DNA of 64,000 nucleotides from Nelumbo lutea (taxonomy: Eukaryota > Streptophyta > Magnoliopsida > Proteales > Nelumbonaceae): the NCBI GenBank assembly GCA_022828595.1, contig JAKGHH010000003.1, forward strand, positions 11,222,934-11,286,933, written 5' to 3'. The notes under the pieces were generated by a model. The model was not told the origin of the DNA. It saw only the letters and a program-made list of their open reading frames with translations, and searched no databases. This document shows, in pieces, positions 46,484-58,332 of the stretch. How positions within the stretch are numbered: the first letter of the stretch is position 1; each line of letters begins with the position of its first letter. Both the position numbers and the translations under genes were made by a program.

Positions 46484-47354
46484 TATCAATAAAAATAATT
46501 ATTGTTTATTACACTTATTTTTTTTCAAATTTGATTAATAAAAATATCATAAAGATGTATTTTTTTTATACATTTTTTTGTAATTTTCTATATTATTTCT
46601 ATTTTAAAAATTTTATTACCTAACTATGACTTCATAGGTTGATAAATTTGATTTTGATGGTTGAATTGCTTAGCCATCACTTGGATAAAGAATGATTTTG
46701 TTTTTTGAGTTAGTTTTAAAATAAACAATTATTTTATATTGGGCATTTGGTAGTCTTTTTCTATAATAAGCACTCAAATAAGCATTTGTGACTATTTTGT
46801 CCTTCATTTTCTTTCAAAATTTCAAAATATACCATTTGAAAGCACTTTTAAGAAAGTACTTTTAGGAAAGCACTTTTATGAAAGCACTTTTACTTTTATA
46901 CCATTTTCTCAAACAAAGAAGTAGATGTATGATATTATACATGTGCTTGCATGCTTTTTTTTTGCAAAATTTATGTATTTTTTATTTTTTTATTTTATTA
47001 GTTTTTATTATTTATTTGTGACATTAGAGGTTCACACATTTAAGCCAAAGATTGAACTATTTATTATTAATTTTTATATTTCATTTTTGGTTATTTCTAA
47101 ATTATGTATTTTATTTTCAATATCAATAAAAATAATTATTGTTTATTATACTTATTTTTAATTTAATTAATAAAAATATCTTATATGTGTATTTTTTCTA
47201 CAATTCTTGTAATTTTATATATTTATTTCTATTTTAAAAATTTTATTACCCAACTTTTACTTCATAGGTTAATCAATTTGATACGGATGGTTGAATTGCT
47301 TAGCCACCACTTAGATAAAACATGGTTTTGTTTTTTGAGTCAGTTTTAAAATAC
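46484..47354. repeat. Pair of dispersed ~235-bp direct repeats
   Basis: 46484-46733 and 47121-47354 share the ordered blocks TATCAATAAAAATAATTATT, TATTTCTATTTTAAAAATTT, ACTTCATAGGTT, GATGGTTGAATTGCTTAGCC and TTTTGTTTTTTGAGT. They are about 637 bases apart with indels. They may be LTRs or ends of an unrecognised small element; no inverted termini were seen. Confidence 0.75.
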
Positions 47355-48379
47355 GTAGGTTTATATTGTTAAAAATATGGGCATATATCTAATTAGTAGC
47401 ATTTATTAGTGAAATATAACTATAGGATTTAATAAGAGAAAATGGGATTTTAATACCTTAGATATAAGACTTAATTAGAGGGGACTAAATGAGGTGGAAA
47501 GTAATAGTTGAAGTGACATTTTCAACCCTTACAATTAAATATTGATTAAATACACAAATATAGGCATTTTATTAGCCATTAAAGCTGGAATTGAATTTAT
47601 AATAGAATGACTTTTATACCCTTTCTCAAACAAAGAAATAGAGGGCACTTTTAGTCCAAATAAGTTCCACATTGCAAGCATAAATTAAGAAATGTTTGAG
47701 AATTATGATCTACGACTTGGGCTGGTAATATAAGACCAGGCTTAGAACTTCATTTGGTTGGGTTTGAACAACCTCATCAATCCCAAGTCCAACCAAACCT
47801 AACTCAGTCCTAAATCATCCTAAGTTGTGTTGGGTTTAGTCTACGTGGGTTTTGAGTTAGGGGTGATAAATTATAGCCAAGAGTAAGGCCTTGGCCCAAT
47901 ACTTTTGACCTGGCTAGATTGACACATAATACAAAGGTGGTTTATAGAATTGTTATAAGAGGATTTTTTTTTTTATAATTTTACCTACAAATAACACAAT
48001 AATAATAATAATAAATTAGTAAAAATTAATAAAAACATTTTTTCAAAAAAATTAATAAAAATTAACATTAAGATACAAAAAAATAAGACAAAAGAATAGG
48101 AAATTGACCACTCTCACTAAAGCGTAACTTAGATTGTGATCAGATAAATTAAACATAACCCTAAAGAATAATACTTGAATTGAATTTAGATGAACACCAT
48201 TTAATCATCTTCAATTTTGCTGAGAAATAAAACCCGTACAGGTCCTAACTACTATTGTAATTAAATCCAAGAGGCAAGAGCCAAGAGGAATGTGTGCATG
48301 GTTTTTAGGGTTTGGTGGTCAACGAGGTGAAAACAAAAGTGAGCCACGGGTAGGAGGTGAACATGAAATGTATAGACGA

Positions 48380-48820
48380 CCCAAAGCTAGGGCAGGTTTA
48401 TGGTCAACCCAGGTCTGACTCTAAAATTTGGGCTTAAGGCTCGAGCCTGAGGTCAAGCCTGATTTTCCCAATCCGAGCCCAACTTGCCTTGTAATTTGAT
48501 GCATTTAAAGTGGGCTCGGGCCTAGGCTGAGCTCAGGTTGGTCAATGAATCCACTCTAAAATTATATTTATGTATGTATGTAAATATATATACAAAATAT
48601 CTATACAAAAGTTATATATACAAATATGTATCTATATATATGTAAATATGTATGCAACATTTACATATATAAACATGTATAAATGTATATAATTGGACTG
48701 GGTTCAGGCTACTTAAGGGATAGGCCTGAGCCCGGCCCAAAAAATAAAAAAGTTTGACTTTTTGGGCCCAAGCCCAGCCCAAGGGCCAAAAATCCAAGCC
48801 TAACCCGTGTTCTCTCGACT
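48380..48820. mobile_element. GGCCC-armed MITE-like element (boundaries unclear)
   Basis: Arms rich in GGGCTCGGGCC and GGCCCAAGCCCAGCCC motifs surround an ATATAT/ATGTA-rich core at about 48560-48690, the same composition as the hAT MITEs at 21878 and 22638. No exact inverted termini or target duplication were found. Confidence 0.4.
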
Positions 48821-49199
48821 CCGATGACACTCGCCTGGACAGATACAGTACTACATGAATTTCATTACCAAAATTAAATTTTGATTAATTTGTGTAATTG
48901 ATCCTTAACTTCGGAGATCTCTCTCCTCCGTTTACAGGGCATACAGACAAAGAAGAAGGAAATGGCAAAAGAAAAAGAAGATGAAAAACCTCACACAGAC
49001 ATAATTCTGCACTCTCTCTTTCTCTGATCCGAATTCCGCTTCTGCATTTCTGTCACATTCTCTTACCTCCTTTCTTAGACACTTCTCAGCCATTACCTCG
49101 GATCTCAGCCATTACCTCACTTCTGTGTCATTCTGCGTCTGAAACTGCTCTTATTAGGACCGGATTGAGCTCTCCCAGATATTCACGACGGATTCAATC

Positions 49200-52173
49200 A
49201 TGAATCCTTTCTCTTCAGGAACGCGGTTGCGGTAAGTGGTGAAGCAGGCTTTGCTTCCTGTTGGATCGAGTATGCGAAAATGTTGATTTTGTGGCTAAGG
49301 CCGTTCTTGATAGGGAGCTATGGGCTTTAGAGTAATAGAGCCTAGCATTTATTTTAATTGAACTACATAGAAAAACAATGAGATTTATAGTCCATGGCGT
49401 TTAAATTATCATATACGATAATTTTGTGCTGCGAAATGAATGCAATTTATGAAGAAAAGAGCATTTTCCCTCTGCTCCTTCTCTGCCTGGAATTGTGAAT
49501 AATTTACTTTAATCATTTTGTTTCACTTGGTTATACATTTTTAAATGTAATAGTGAGCAACCAGATTTTGCACTCCGTTTCTTTTATTTTCCTTCATTTT
49601 TGCCCACTATAACTTCATTTGTACCGATGTTTTGTTTGTTTGCATTGCATATGAAGTAAAGTAAAACCTCAAGCAATGTAAAGCAAAACCCAAAGCCAAA
49701 GTGAACCAGAATTTGCTTTTTTCTCTTTCTCATGCATTTGTATTAAATGAAATTGCACTCCAAACAAGTGGGGCCTTAGGCTGTGTTTGGTTGCAATGTA
49801 AATAAATTTGCACTGATGCAAAATCATGGCAGTGTAAATGATTTGAGTGTAAATTCTGACCCATTTTTATTTCAAATTTTAGCGTATTTTGTTTGATTGC
49901 AGTACAAATGAAGTAAATTAAGACCTGAAGCAGAAGAAAGTAAAATCCAAATCAAAATTAAACGAGAATTTGCATTTTTTTACATTGCACTCCTATGCAT
50001 CTGTAGTAGTGCAAATAAATTTGCATTGTAACCAAACACAGCCTTAGTAACAAAATAAATTGCCACCGGAGGTTCGTTTGAGTTAAAATTCTAAATTAAG
50101 ACTAGATTTTCAAACATGCAAAATGAGATACAGCGGATGAAATTAAGAATTCTTAATTACTAACCATGCATGAATATATTGAAAATGCTTGGTTCACACC
50201 GTTTAATCTCAATCACTAATTTGTTTATTAGGCTGCTTCCTGGATGTCTTCCATATATTATTAGGGTGCAATTGATATCATCCTTCCCATCATGGAACTT
50301 CCTGGTGGAGATTGTTGTTTCTGTTGCTCTAAAACAAGGGGGACATAGACATATGAATTTAAGGTGCCTGTGGTGGTCTTGCTGCTTTGGAAGAGTTTAC
50401 TTTCTCTTTATTAATGATCTATGCATTGTTAGAGCTTATACGGTTATACCAAATGCCTCCTGATACTCGTTCTTTCAAGTGATTTTTGATACACAAAACA
50501 GAAACTTCACTTTACATATTGGTGCATGTTAGCCTTGTCATGATGTTATATTTTCTTTATATGCATGCAATCTTATTTAGTGTTCTCCTGTAAGTGTGCT
50601 GATCTACTATATTTTTTATATGTAATAGTTGGGGGGATCCAATTTATGTGGATTAAAGTTATAAACAAGGCATTTTGGCCAAGTAGCTCTGGTACTTTGG
50701 GTGGAGTGGAATGACCCCTGGAGGAGAGTGGTGGTGTGCATTAACAGGGAGTGATTGGATTTTAATGGGATTCTAGGGTGCTTTACACAACAGTCAACAC
50801 ACATAGTATGTATTCAGAAGGTATCATGAGGTTCCACCGTTTTTTTTTTTTTTTTTTTTGTGGGGGGGATACATGATTTACATCTCGGGAGGATAAAGGT
50901 GTTGGGCAGGCAGGTAATGTGACTTGTGCCTGGTTCTGTACTGACTGAGCTCAACAAAGGTCACTTTAAGCCAATTCTTAGAAGGTTGGGGAGAGCAGGT
51001 GGTCTTGTTCTCTATTTCTATATTGGATAGGGAGCTGGATGAATATAAAAATATTTTTAGAAGGTTGGAATGTGCACAAATTGGACCGTCAAGCTCTGAT
51101 GTTGGCTATTGGAAAGAATGCTCGGATGGGTGCTTTTCAGTAAATAATTTATGAGACCTTTATTGGAACTGGGAGGAACCATCCACCACCTAGGCGAATA
51201 GGCGACAAGGTGCCCCTGCTTGCCTATCTCGTCTTGGCGTCTTGAAAATTATGTTTATAGCAGTTAATTAATCTAATTACGTTGCTTGAGTTTGTTAACA
51301 TTATTCATGTGATATATACTAATTATTTCATTGCAGGGATATGATTCGAACTATACGTGCTTGTAAAACTGCAGCAGAAGAACGTGCTGTTGTTAGAAAG
51401 GAATGTGCTGCCATTCGTGCTGCATTCAGTGGAAATGATCAAGATTGTCGTCATCGCAACCTGGCAAAGCTCATGTTCATTCACATGCTTGGTTACCCCA
51501 CACATTTTGGTCAAATGGATTGCTTAAAGTTGATAGCATCTGTTGGATTTCCAGAGAAGAGGATAGGATATCTTGGCCTCATGTTGCTTCTTGATGAGAG
51601 ACAAGAAGTTCTTATGCTGGTTACAAATTCTCTGAAGCAGTATCCTGCAATACTTTAGTAATTCACCGATTGCTCAATTATCTTTAATCAGAATGAGCAT
51701 CTTTACAATGAATATTATAGGGGAAATAGAAAAAGGAATAGAAATGTTTTGTAGTTTGCACTTTGCTGAGAATTCTTAACATATATACAGAGACCTCAAT
51801 CACTCAAATCAGTATATTGTGGGGCTTGCCCTTTGCGCTCTAGGTAATATTTGTTCAGCAGAAATGGCTCGTGATCTTGCACCTGAGGTGGAAAGGTTGC
51901 TTCAGCTTCGAGATCCAAACATTCGAAAAAAAGTAATTCTTTTTTTTTTTGGTGAAACATATTTCTTTTATGGTCAATAATATCATAGTTTTGGGAATGA
52001 ATACTTGGACATCCAAGCCATTGACCTTCTGACACATGATGTTGTGGTAAAAAGTAAATGAAATTCATTACAATTAAGCCCAAGCTTGGATCCATTACCG
52101 TCGTCTACTCTTGAAATAGAGAAACTTTATTTGGATTGAAGATTGACGAGTCTTGATTTGTTTTTCTTTCTTT

Positions 52174-52207
<34 letters not shown>

Positions 52208-52558
52208 GGGTGGTCGGTGGATCTTTGAAACTGTTTTTTCTTCCCGTGCATTCATGTTATTATTTTATAATTTTTATAGTTTTGTCATGTGTTTATATCC
52301 TTTTCTTCTATTTGTTCTATTGATTTAGCTTTATTTCCTTTGATAAATGTGGTTGATATATAGTTCCTTGCTTGTTTACTGTAGGCAGCATTATGCTCTA
52401 TAAGAATTATAAAGAAGGTCCCTGACCTGGCAGAGAATTTTATTAGCCCTGCTGCTGCGTTGCTTAAAGAAAAGCATCATGGAGTTTTAATCACTGGAGT
52501 TCAGTTATGTACAGATTTATGCAAAGTCAGTGCTGAGGCCCTTGAATACTTTAGAAAG
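49200..52558 (+). CDS. AP-1 complex subunit gamma (gamma-adaptin), exons 1-4
   Basis: The N-terminal trunk of the large gamma subunit of the AP-1 clathrin adaptor, which acts in trans-Golgi/endosome vesicle formation. Exons 49200-49231, 51337-51639, 51791-51932 and 52385-52558 join in phase to 217 residues: [110 protein letters not shown] and [20 protein letters not shown]. This is the HEAT-repeat start of plant gamma-adaptin (full family length about 870 residues). Introns are GT-AG. The exon that should follow (starting about KSTEGLVRVLRD in the family) is not found before LINE and copia insertions. One usually invariant position is changed: QDYRHRN reads QDCRHRN. The gene may be a decaying or partial copy, although exons 1-4 have no stops. 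Confidence 0.85.
49620..49775. repeat. Diverged partial copy of the adjacent MITE
   Basis: Resembles the right two-thirds of the element at 49779-50043 in the same order: a TTTGTTTG..TGCA..ATGAAGTAAA block, then AGAATTTGC, ATTGCACTCC and a damaged end. It lies directly against that element. Confidence 0.5.
49779..50043. mobile_element. PIF/Harbinger-type MITE in gamma-adaptin intron 1
   Basis: A 265-bp element with nearly perfect terminal inverted repeats of more than 30 bp, starting GGCTGTGTTTGGTTGCAATG and ending CATTGTAACCAAACACAGCC. TTA flanks both sides (49776-49778 and 50044-50046). It is non-coding. Confidence 0.92.
50839..50860. repeat. Poly(T) run in gamma-adaptin intron 1
   Basis: About 20 T residues followed by G-rich GTGGGGGGG. 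It may mark the tail of a minus-strand retroposed fragment, but no body could be assigned. Confidence 0.7.
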
Positions 52559-52794
52559 GTATTTATTTACTATAGTTCATAGTTTCATACTATATGCTTC
52601 TTAACCGTTTACTCCAATGCAACAACTATTTCTATGTAATGACTGCTTGAATGAAAGTTTACTAAAAGTTTTCATCCTTCCCTTTTTTAATAAAAGTTTT
52701 CTTTTCTCAAGAAAAATACTGCTTTAAGGCCTAATTATGTTTCTTGGTTCTAGTTTGGTGGAATGGAATGAATGGTTAACCAGGAGGATTGGCA

Positions 52795-53099
52795 TGGGCA
52801 TAAGATTTTTTTTTGATGGATAACTGTAAGACTTTATTGAGATATTAAAAAAATGAAAATATATACAATATGGCAAGCTCCCTGTGGATAGGCTGGTTTA
52901 CTCTCACCTAACCCAATTAATTGTTCCCTTATAATTGAGTCCATAACAATTGATCCTTATTTACCCTTTGTTTGGCCAAAGTGGGTAGACTATTTGTAGA
53001 TCTAGGAACCTAGCAGAAAGTTGACTCTATCCCTTTCTAGGTGTCTTATCTCCCTCATGATGTGCTGGTGTTACCATCTTTCCTGGGCATAAGATTTTT
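52795..53099 (-). mobile_element. 5'-truncated LINE fragment with 16-bp target duplication
   Basis: TGGGCATAAGATTTTT occurs at 52795-52810 and again at 53084-53099. The ~275 bases between them start with T residues (a minus-strand poly(A) tail) and then GATGGATAACTGTAAGAC. A long target duplication, an A-tail and a truncated body are the marks of LINE-machinery insertion. It sits in the intron after gamma-adaptin exon 4, just before the copia element. Confidence 0.75.
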
Positions 53100-53109
53100 A
53101 TTTGATAGT

Positions 53110-53410
53110 TGTTAGAATGCTCGAGTTAGGGGTATTTTGGTCATTCTGGTGTATCTTATTGAAAGTGAAATGTTTATTGTATCTGAGTTTAAGTTATGTG
53201 TCCCATCTTCTATGAGGGATAAAATTGCCTTTCTTGTAACTCAAGTTTTTCATGAATAAAAGTTAAGTGAGTCGGCTAGAGGTACTTTTGTACATCCTCT
53301 CTTCTAGTCTGGCCGAACACTCTTCTCCTCTCCTTCTTCTTCTTCTTTCTCTTTTCTTTCTTCTTTCCTCTTCTCTACTTTGACCTAGAAACAATTAGGG
53401 TTTATTCACA
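53110..53410 (+). repeat. Copia 5' LTR
   Basis: A 301-bp block starting TGTTAGAATGCTCGAG and ending TTTATTCACA directly before the primer binding site. It carries a CT-rich 3' half. Confidence 0.8.
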
Positions 53411-53422
53411 TGGTATCAGAGC
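53411..53422 (+). other. Copia primer binding site (initiator tRNA-Met type)
   Basis: TGGTATCAGAGC abuts the 5' LTR; this is the classic plant copia primer site complementary to the 3' end of initiator methionine tRNA. Confidence 0.92.
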
Positions 53423-54178
53423 ATTAAGGCCTGGTGTTCGTTTTCTTGCTGTTGTCTTCTTCCTGGGTTCGCCGCCAGCTTCATAGTAGGTTTCATCATC
53501 CTACAACTGATCTGATTGAAGAATCGATAAAGGGCTGAAAAGGAGTTGTCGTTTTGAGGGCCTGGAGGTGAGAATGCCTTTGGCCGGTGCCGTGGTGGTC
53601 GTTGAAGTGGTATACTAGACCCTCTATTCAGTGTACGAAGAGGGCTGGTCGTATACAGGTATGGACACTGTTGTCGTGTGTTCAGAAATGGACAGTGAAT
53701 GCTGATTTTTTTTTTGTGTGCTTCAAAAGTTAGTTGTTGTGGTGCTGGGTGAAACTAATACACATATTAGTCATATTTTTTTGTGTGTTTTCTTGCTCAC
53801 ATGTGTGCTGAAAGAAGAGTGGTAGACTGCTGATGTCCACGACAGCAGTGGTGTGGTGTTGATTGTGTTGTGGTGGCTGACATATCTATGTTTTTAAATG
53901 CTTAAAAGTGAACCCCTAGACCTTGTGTGTAATCAGTTCTGCAGTTTGCAGAACAAGTGTTCGATGAAATGACTGAGTAATTTCAGTAGTGGTGTGTTGG
54001 TGGTAAATGGTCCTGCAGTGTGCAGTCCAAGTGTTTGATGTGTTGACTGAATGATTTCAGATTTAGAGTGTAGTGTGTAATGTGCAGTTGAAGAAAGTGG
54101 GTTGGTGGTATTGTAAGTGAGATAAGTCTTGTGACAAGTGTGAGATTGTGGTGTATATTCAGAGGAGACATAATTGAG

Positions 54179-55320
54179 ATGGCTTCAACTGTAGTTGGGA
54201 ATGACACAAAACAGGTATCATGCTCTCCTTAGATTATCTAAGTGTTCAAATGGCATCCATCAAGTTGAATGGTGAGAACTATGTACCATGGGCAAAATCT
54301 GTGGAGGTGTTCTTGAAGGCCAAGAGGAAAGTAAAACATGTGAGGGAGGAGAAACCTTCCTCTGATTCTCCTGGGTTCAGTGATTGGGAACAAGATGATG
54401 CACAGATAATGACATGGCTTTGGAACAACATGGAACCAAAGATTAGTGTGAACTTCATGTTCCTAGATACAACCAAAGAGATCTGAGATCATGCTAAAAA
54501 GTTGTACTTTGGACAAGACAATACAATTAGGGTATATCAGTTATACGAAGAGTACTTCAATTTGAAGCAAGGAAGTCAAAGCTTAGAAGAGTATTATGCA
54601 AGTTTGAGAAACATCCGCAATGAGCTAAATGTGTATCACCCTCTCACATCAGATGTCCAGATCCAACAACACCAACGTGAACAACTTGATGTGACTCGGT
54701 TTCTTGTGGGCTTGAAGGCTGAGTATGAGCCTGTTAGAGCATAGATATTGGGGGGATCAGCTCTCCCCTCACTTGAAGAAGTTTTTGCCCGTCTTAAGAG
54801 GACATCCATTGAGCCAGTGGAACATTCTTCCTTCTCTGATAGATCTGGTTTGGTAGTGACTAAAGGGAGTAGTCGTGGAAGTAGAAGTGGTGGTGGCAGC
54901 AGTGGCCCTCCAAGCAACCGTGGTGGGCACATGTTTAACCGGGTCAGTGGCCGAACTGGAGGCCGTGAGTCAGGGGGAGGCCGTGGAAAAGGAAGGGGTA
55001 ATGCTCAGAGAAAATGTATACACTGTGGCTTAGAGGGGCACACAGTTAATTTCTGCTATGATTTGCGTGGTCCACCCAACACTTGGGCTAACCATGTTAC
55101 ATCTAAGAGTAGTAGCACAATTACTGAAAGCCAGCAAACTGCACCAACCCCCTCTACACCCACTTGTGCTTCCGGGCAAGAAATGGTGAGTGTATCACGG
55201 ACAATATATGAGCAGTTCCTTCAAACAACTCAGCAGAACATAGCTACACTTGCCCATTCAGGTATGACTTGTTTAGCTTCCAAAGCTTCACCTTGGATCA
55301 TGGCGATTGCTCAACTATAG
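54179..55320 (+). pseudogene. Copia gag, first copy
   Basis: Reads MASIKLNGENYVPWAKSVEV, SDWEQDDAQIMTWLWNNMEP, EEYYASLRNIRNELNVYHPL and a CCHC-type zinc knuckle CIHCGLEGHTVNFC preceded by a Gly/Arg-rich stretch. Its N-terminus is frameshifted, and two in-frame stops interrupt it (after TTKEI, and after EYEPVRA). A 49-bp sequence around its end (55300-55348) is repeated at 55441-55489, just before the second gag. Confidence 0.88.
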
Positions 55321-55543
55321 GAGTGTAGTGTGGTGGGTGTTGGTGAGGTGCCGAAAGAGGAGGAGACTGTTTAACTACCATCGCTGAAATCTGTGACAGT
55401 GGATGTTTCAGCAATGGTCAGCCACAAGTGTTGTGGGATAATGGCGATTGCTCAACTATAGGAGTGTAGTGTGGTGGGTGTTGGTGAGTTGAGGTAAAAT
55501 ATTAGTGTGAATAAAAAAAATTAATATTTTTTTTTCGGCAGCC

Positions 55544-56398
55544 ATGGGAGACAGTACAAATCTGTTATGTTCCCTCCTGACTACTTGAATGTGCAAATGA
55601 CCTCCATCAAACTGAACGGAGAAAATTACATCCCTTGGGCCAAATCTGTTAAAGTGTTTTTCAGAGCTAAGAAGAAAGTGAAACATGTGAGAGAAGAAAA
55701 ACCTCTAGTTGAATCCGAAGAATATAGTGATTGGGAACAAGAAGATGCTGGCTTGATTATGGAACAGCATGGAACCCAAGATTAGTGTGAACTTTATGTT
55801 CTTAGACACAACAAAGGAGATTTGGGATCATGCAAAAAAACTTTACTTAGGGCAAGACAATACCACCAGGGTATACCAACTCTATCAAGAGTACTTTAAT
55901 CTGTAGCAAGGTAATTAGAGTCTTGAGGAGTACTATGCTAGTCTAAGGAATTTTATGAATGAACTGAATGTGTATCACCCTCTTACATCAGATGTCAAAG
56001 TTCAGCAATAGCAGAGAGAACAACTTGATGTTACTAGATATTTGGTGGGATTGAAATCCGAATATGAACCGGTGAGAGCCCAAATTCTGGGTGGGTCTTC
56101 CCTCCCCTCTCTTGAAGAGGTGTTTGCCTGTCTCCGGAGGACTTCCATTGGACATCCGGAAAACCCTACCATATCGGATAGGTCTGCTTTTGCAGTGACA
56201 AGGGGGGGAGGTCGTGGTGGTAGAGGTGTTGCTCATTAGAGTCAGCCATGCTGTGGTAGTAGAGGTGGACACATGAACAGTCGTGGTGGAGGGCATGTTG
56301 GAGGACGAGATTCAGGGGGAGCTCGTGGTAGTGGACGTAATAATGGTTTGAGGAGGTGTACGCATTGTGGTATGGATGGACATTGTTAATTTTTGCTA
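55544..56398 (+). pseudogene. Copia gag, second copy
   Basis: Parallels the first gag closely: MTSIKLNGENYIPWAKSVKV, YSDWEQEDAG, YEPVRAQILGGSSLPSLEEV and a knuckle CTHCGMDGHC. It has several stops and frameshifts. Similarity of about 75% by eye suggests two different but related elements rather than a local duplication. Confidence 0.85.
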
Positions 56399-56548
56399 TG
56401 ATCTACCATATCTCGACGTTGTTTTGTGTGTCTCGATGTAACCTTCTTTGAGTCGGTTCCTTTCTTTTATGGGTCGGGTGTCTCTTCTCCTTCCACTCTC
56501 CTTTTGCTTCCAGCTCCTGTCCGGACCTCACTCCTCTTGTTCCAGCTG

Positions 56549-56765
56549 CGACCACCTATACATCAAGTGTATACGCATTGACATGCACTGGCCCCTCCAG
56601 CTTCCTCCTGTATGACCACCTATCCATCAAGTGTATACGCATTGACATGCACCTGCCCCTCCAGCTTCGTCTCCAGTGCCACTTCCTCTTGCACGACCAC
56701 CTATTCATCAAGTGTACACGCATCGACATGCACCGGCCCCTCCAGCTTCTTCACCGCCAATGGAT
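56549..56765 (+). repeat. Three tandem ~65-80-bp units in the copia linker
   Basis: The unit GACCACCTATNCATCAAGTG followed by TACACGCATCGACATGCACC and GGCCCCTCCAGCTTC-like sequence occurs at about 56549, 56616 and 56695. In one frame each unit encodes a HAPAPPAS-like Pro/Ala stretch. It lies where copia elements have a variable Pro/Ser-rich linker between integrase and reverse transcriptase. Confidence 0.8.
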
Positions 56766-56789
56766 CCAATACTAGTTTCCATAGCACCC

Positions 56790-58332
56790 TCACACCCAAT
56801 GTCTGACCTTGACCTTCCCATTGCCCTACAGAAAGGTAAACGCAGTTGTACCCTTCATCCTATCTCCAATTATGTTTCTGTTTCTCACCTCTCTCCTTCC
56901 CATCGATAGTTCATTTCGTTGTTATTTTCTAGCTCTGTTCCTAAGGATGTCCAGGAAGCCCTTATCTCTCCATGGTGGCTTCAGGCAATGGAAGACGAAC
57001 TCTCTGCTCTGGCTCATAATCATACGTGGGATCTCACCACTCTTCCTCTTGGTAAGCATGCTGTAGGATGTAAGTGGGTTTACACAATCAAGTATTTGCC
57101 TGATGGTAGTGTTGAGAGATTGAAAGCTCGGTTGGTTGCCAAGGGTTATTCATAGTTATATGGTATTGACTACACAAAGACCTTCTCTCCTGTTGCCAAG
57201 ATAGGTTCTATTCGTGTTTTGATCTCCCTTGTTGCTATGTATGATTGACCGTTGTTTCAGCTTGATATAAAAAATGCTTTCTTGCATGGTGATCTTCTTG
57301 AGGAGGTATATATGGAGCAACCACTCGGGTTTATTGCTCAGGGGGAGGATGGTAAAGTGTGTAAGCTCAAGAAAGCTATTTATGGACTTAAACAATCTCT
57401 CGTGCATGGTTTGGAAGGTTCAGTGAAGTAGTGAAAAAGTTTGGCATGAAGCAGTGTCAAGTCGACCATTCTGTATTTAGTTATGATTCTGATGCTGGGA
57501 AGATTTTGTTGGTGGTATATGTGGATGATATTGTTATTACTGGTAGTGGCAGGTTCGGATTGATAGGTTGTAGATCTTTTTGCATGATCACCTTCAGACA
57601 AAGGATCTTGGCAAACTAAAATATTTCTTAGGGATAGAGGTTGCAAGGTCCAAACATGGTATTAATTTGTGCTAGAGGAAGGTATAGAAGGTTAGTGGGT
57701 AAGCTAAACTACCTAACTATCACTCGACCAGATATTTCATTTGCAGTTGGTGTGGTGAGTCAGTTTATGCAGAATCCTCAAATCCCTCATTGAGATGCAG
57801 TTCTAAGGATTATAAGGTACTTGAAAGGTGCTCCAGGTCGTGGCTTGCCATACAAGAGTAGAGGAAAACTTGAGATAGAAGGGTACACCGATGCTGATTG
57901 GATTGGTTCTGTATCTAACAAGAGGTCGACTACGGGTTATTGTACCTTTCTTGGGGGTAACTTGGTGACATGGAAGAGTAAGAAACAAACAGTGGTGGCA
58001 AGAAGCAGTGCAGAAGCTGAATACAGAGCCATGGCACATACAACCTGTGAACTGGTGTGGTTGAAGAACCTTCTACAGGAGATGGGGTACTTAATTGGTA
58101 TACCGATGAAACTTTATTGTGACAACCAAGCTGCTGTCCACATTTCCTCCAATCCAGTCTTTCATGAGAGAACAAAACATATAGAAGTTGATTGTCACTT
58201 TGTGAGGGAGAAGATTCTTAGCGGAGTGGAACACAGGAAGCCAATGGGCAGATTTATTCACCAAAGGGTTGAGTCAGGCAAGAGTGGATTATATATGTAA
58301 CAAGTTGGGACTATATGATATATACTCTCCAG
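56790..58332 (+). pseudogene. Copia reverse transcriptase and RNase H remnant
   Basis: Reads [71 protein letters not shown], the catalytic VVYVDDIVITG, then YTDADWIGSVSNKRSTTGYC, ARSSAEAEYRAMAHTTCELV and HERTKHIEVDCHFVREK of RNase H. Several stops and a deletion after the YVDD box inactivate it. The integrase core that should precede it is missing. Confidence 0.92.

Larger units (their letters stand above)
45735..48899. other. Repeat-rich AT-rich intergenic region
   Basis: No gene recognised. It contains a probable hAT-like remnant (46066-46463), a pair of ~235-bp direct repeats, GAAAGCACTTTTA-type short repeats (46830-46900), AAT-rich runs and a GGCCC-rich block (48380-48820). Confidence 0.5.

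Noticed and set aside
53411..53422. tRNA gene fragment
   Set aside because: TGGTATCAGAGC is a retrotransposon primer binding site next to an LTR, with no tRNA fold around it.
56548..56765. CRISPR-like repeat array
   Set aside because: There are only three units with no regular spacers, in a plant copia linker region; it is a coding minisatellite.
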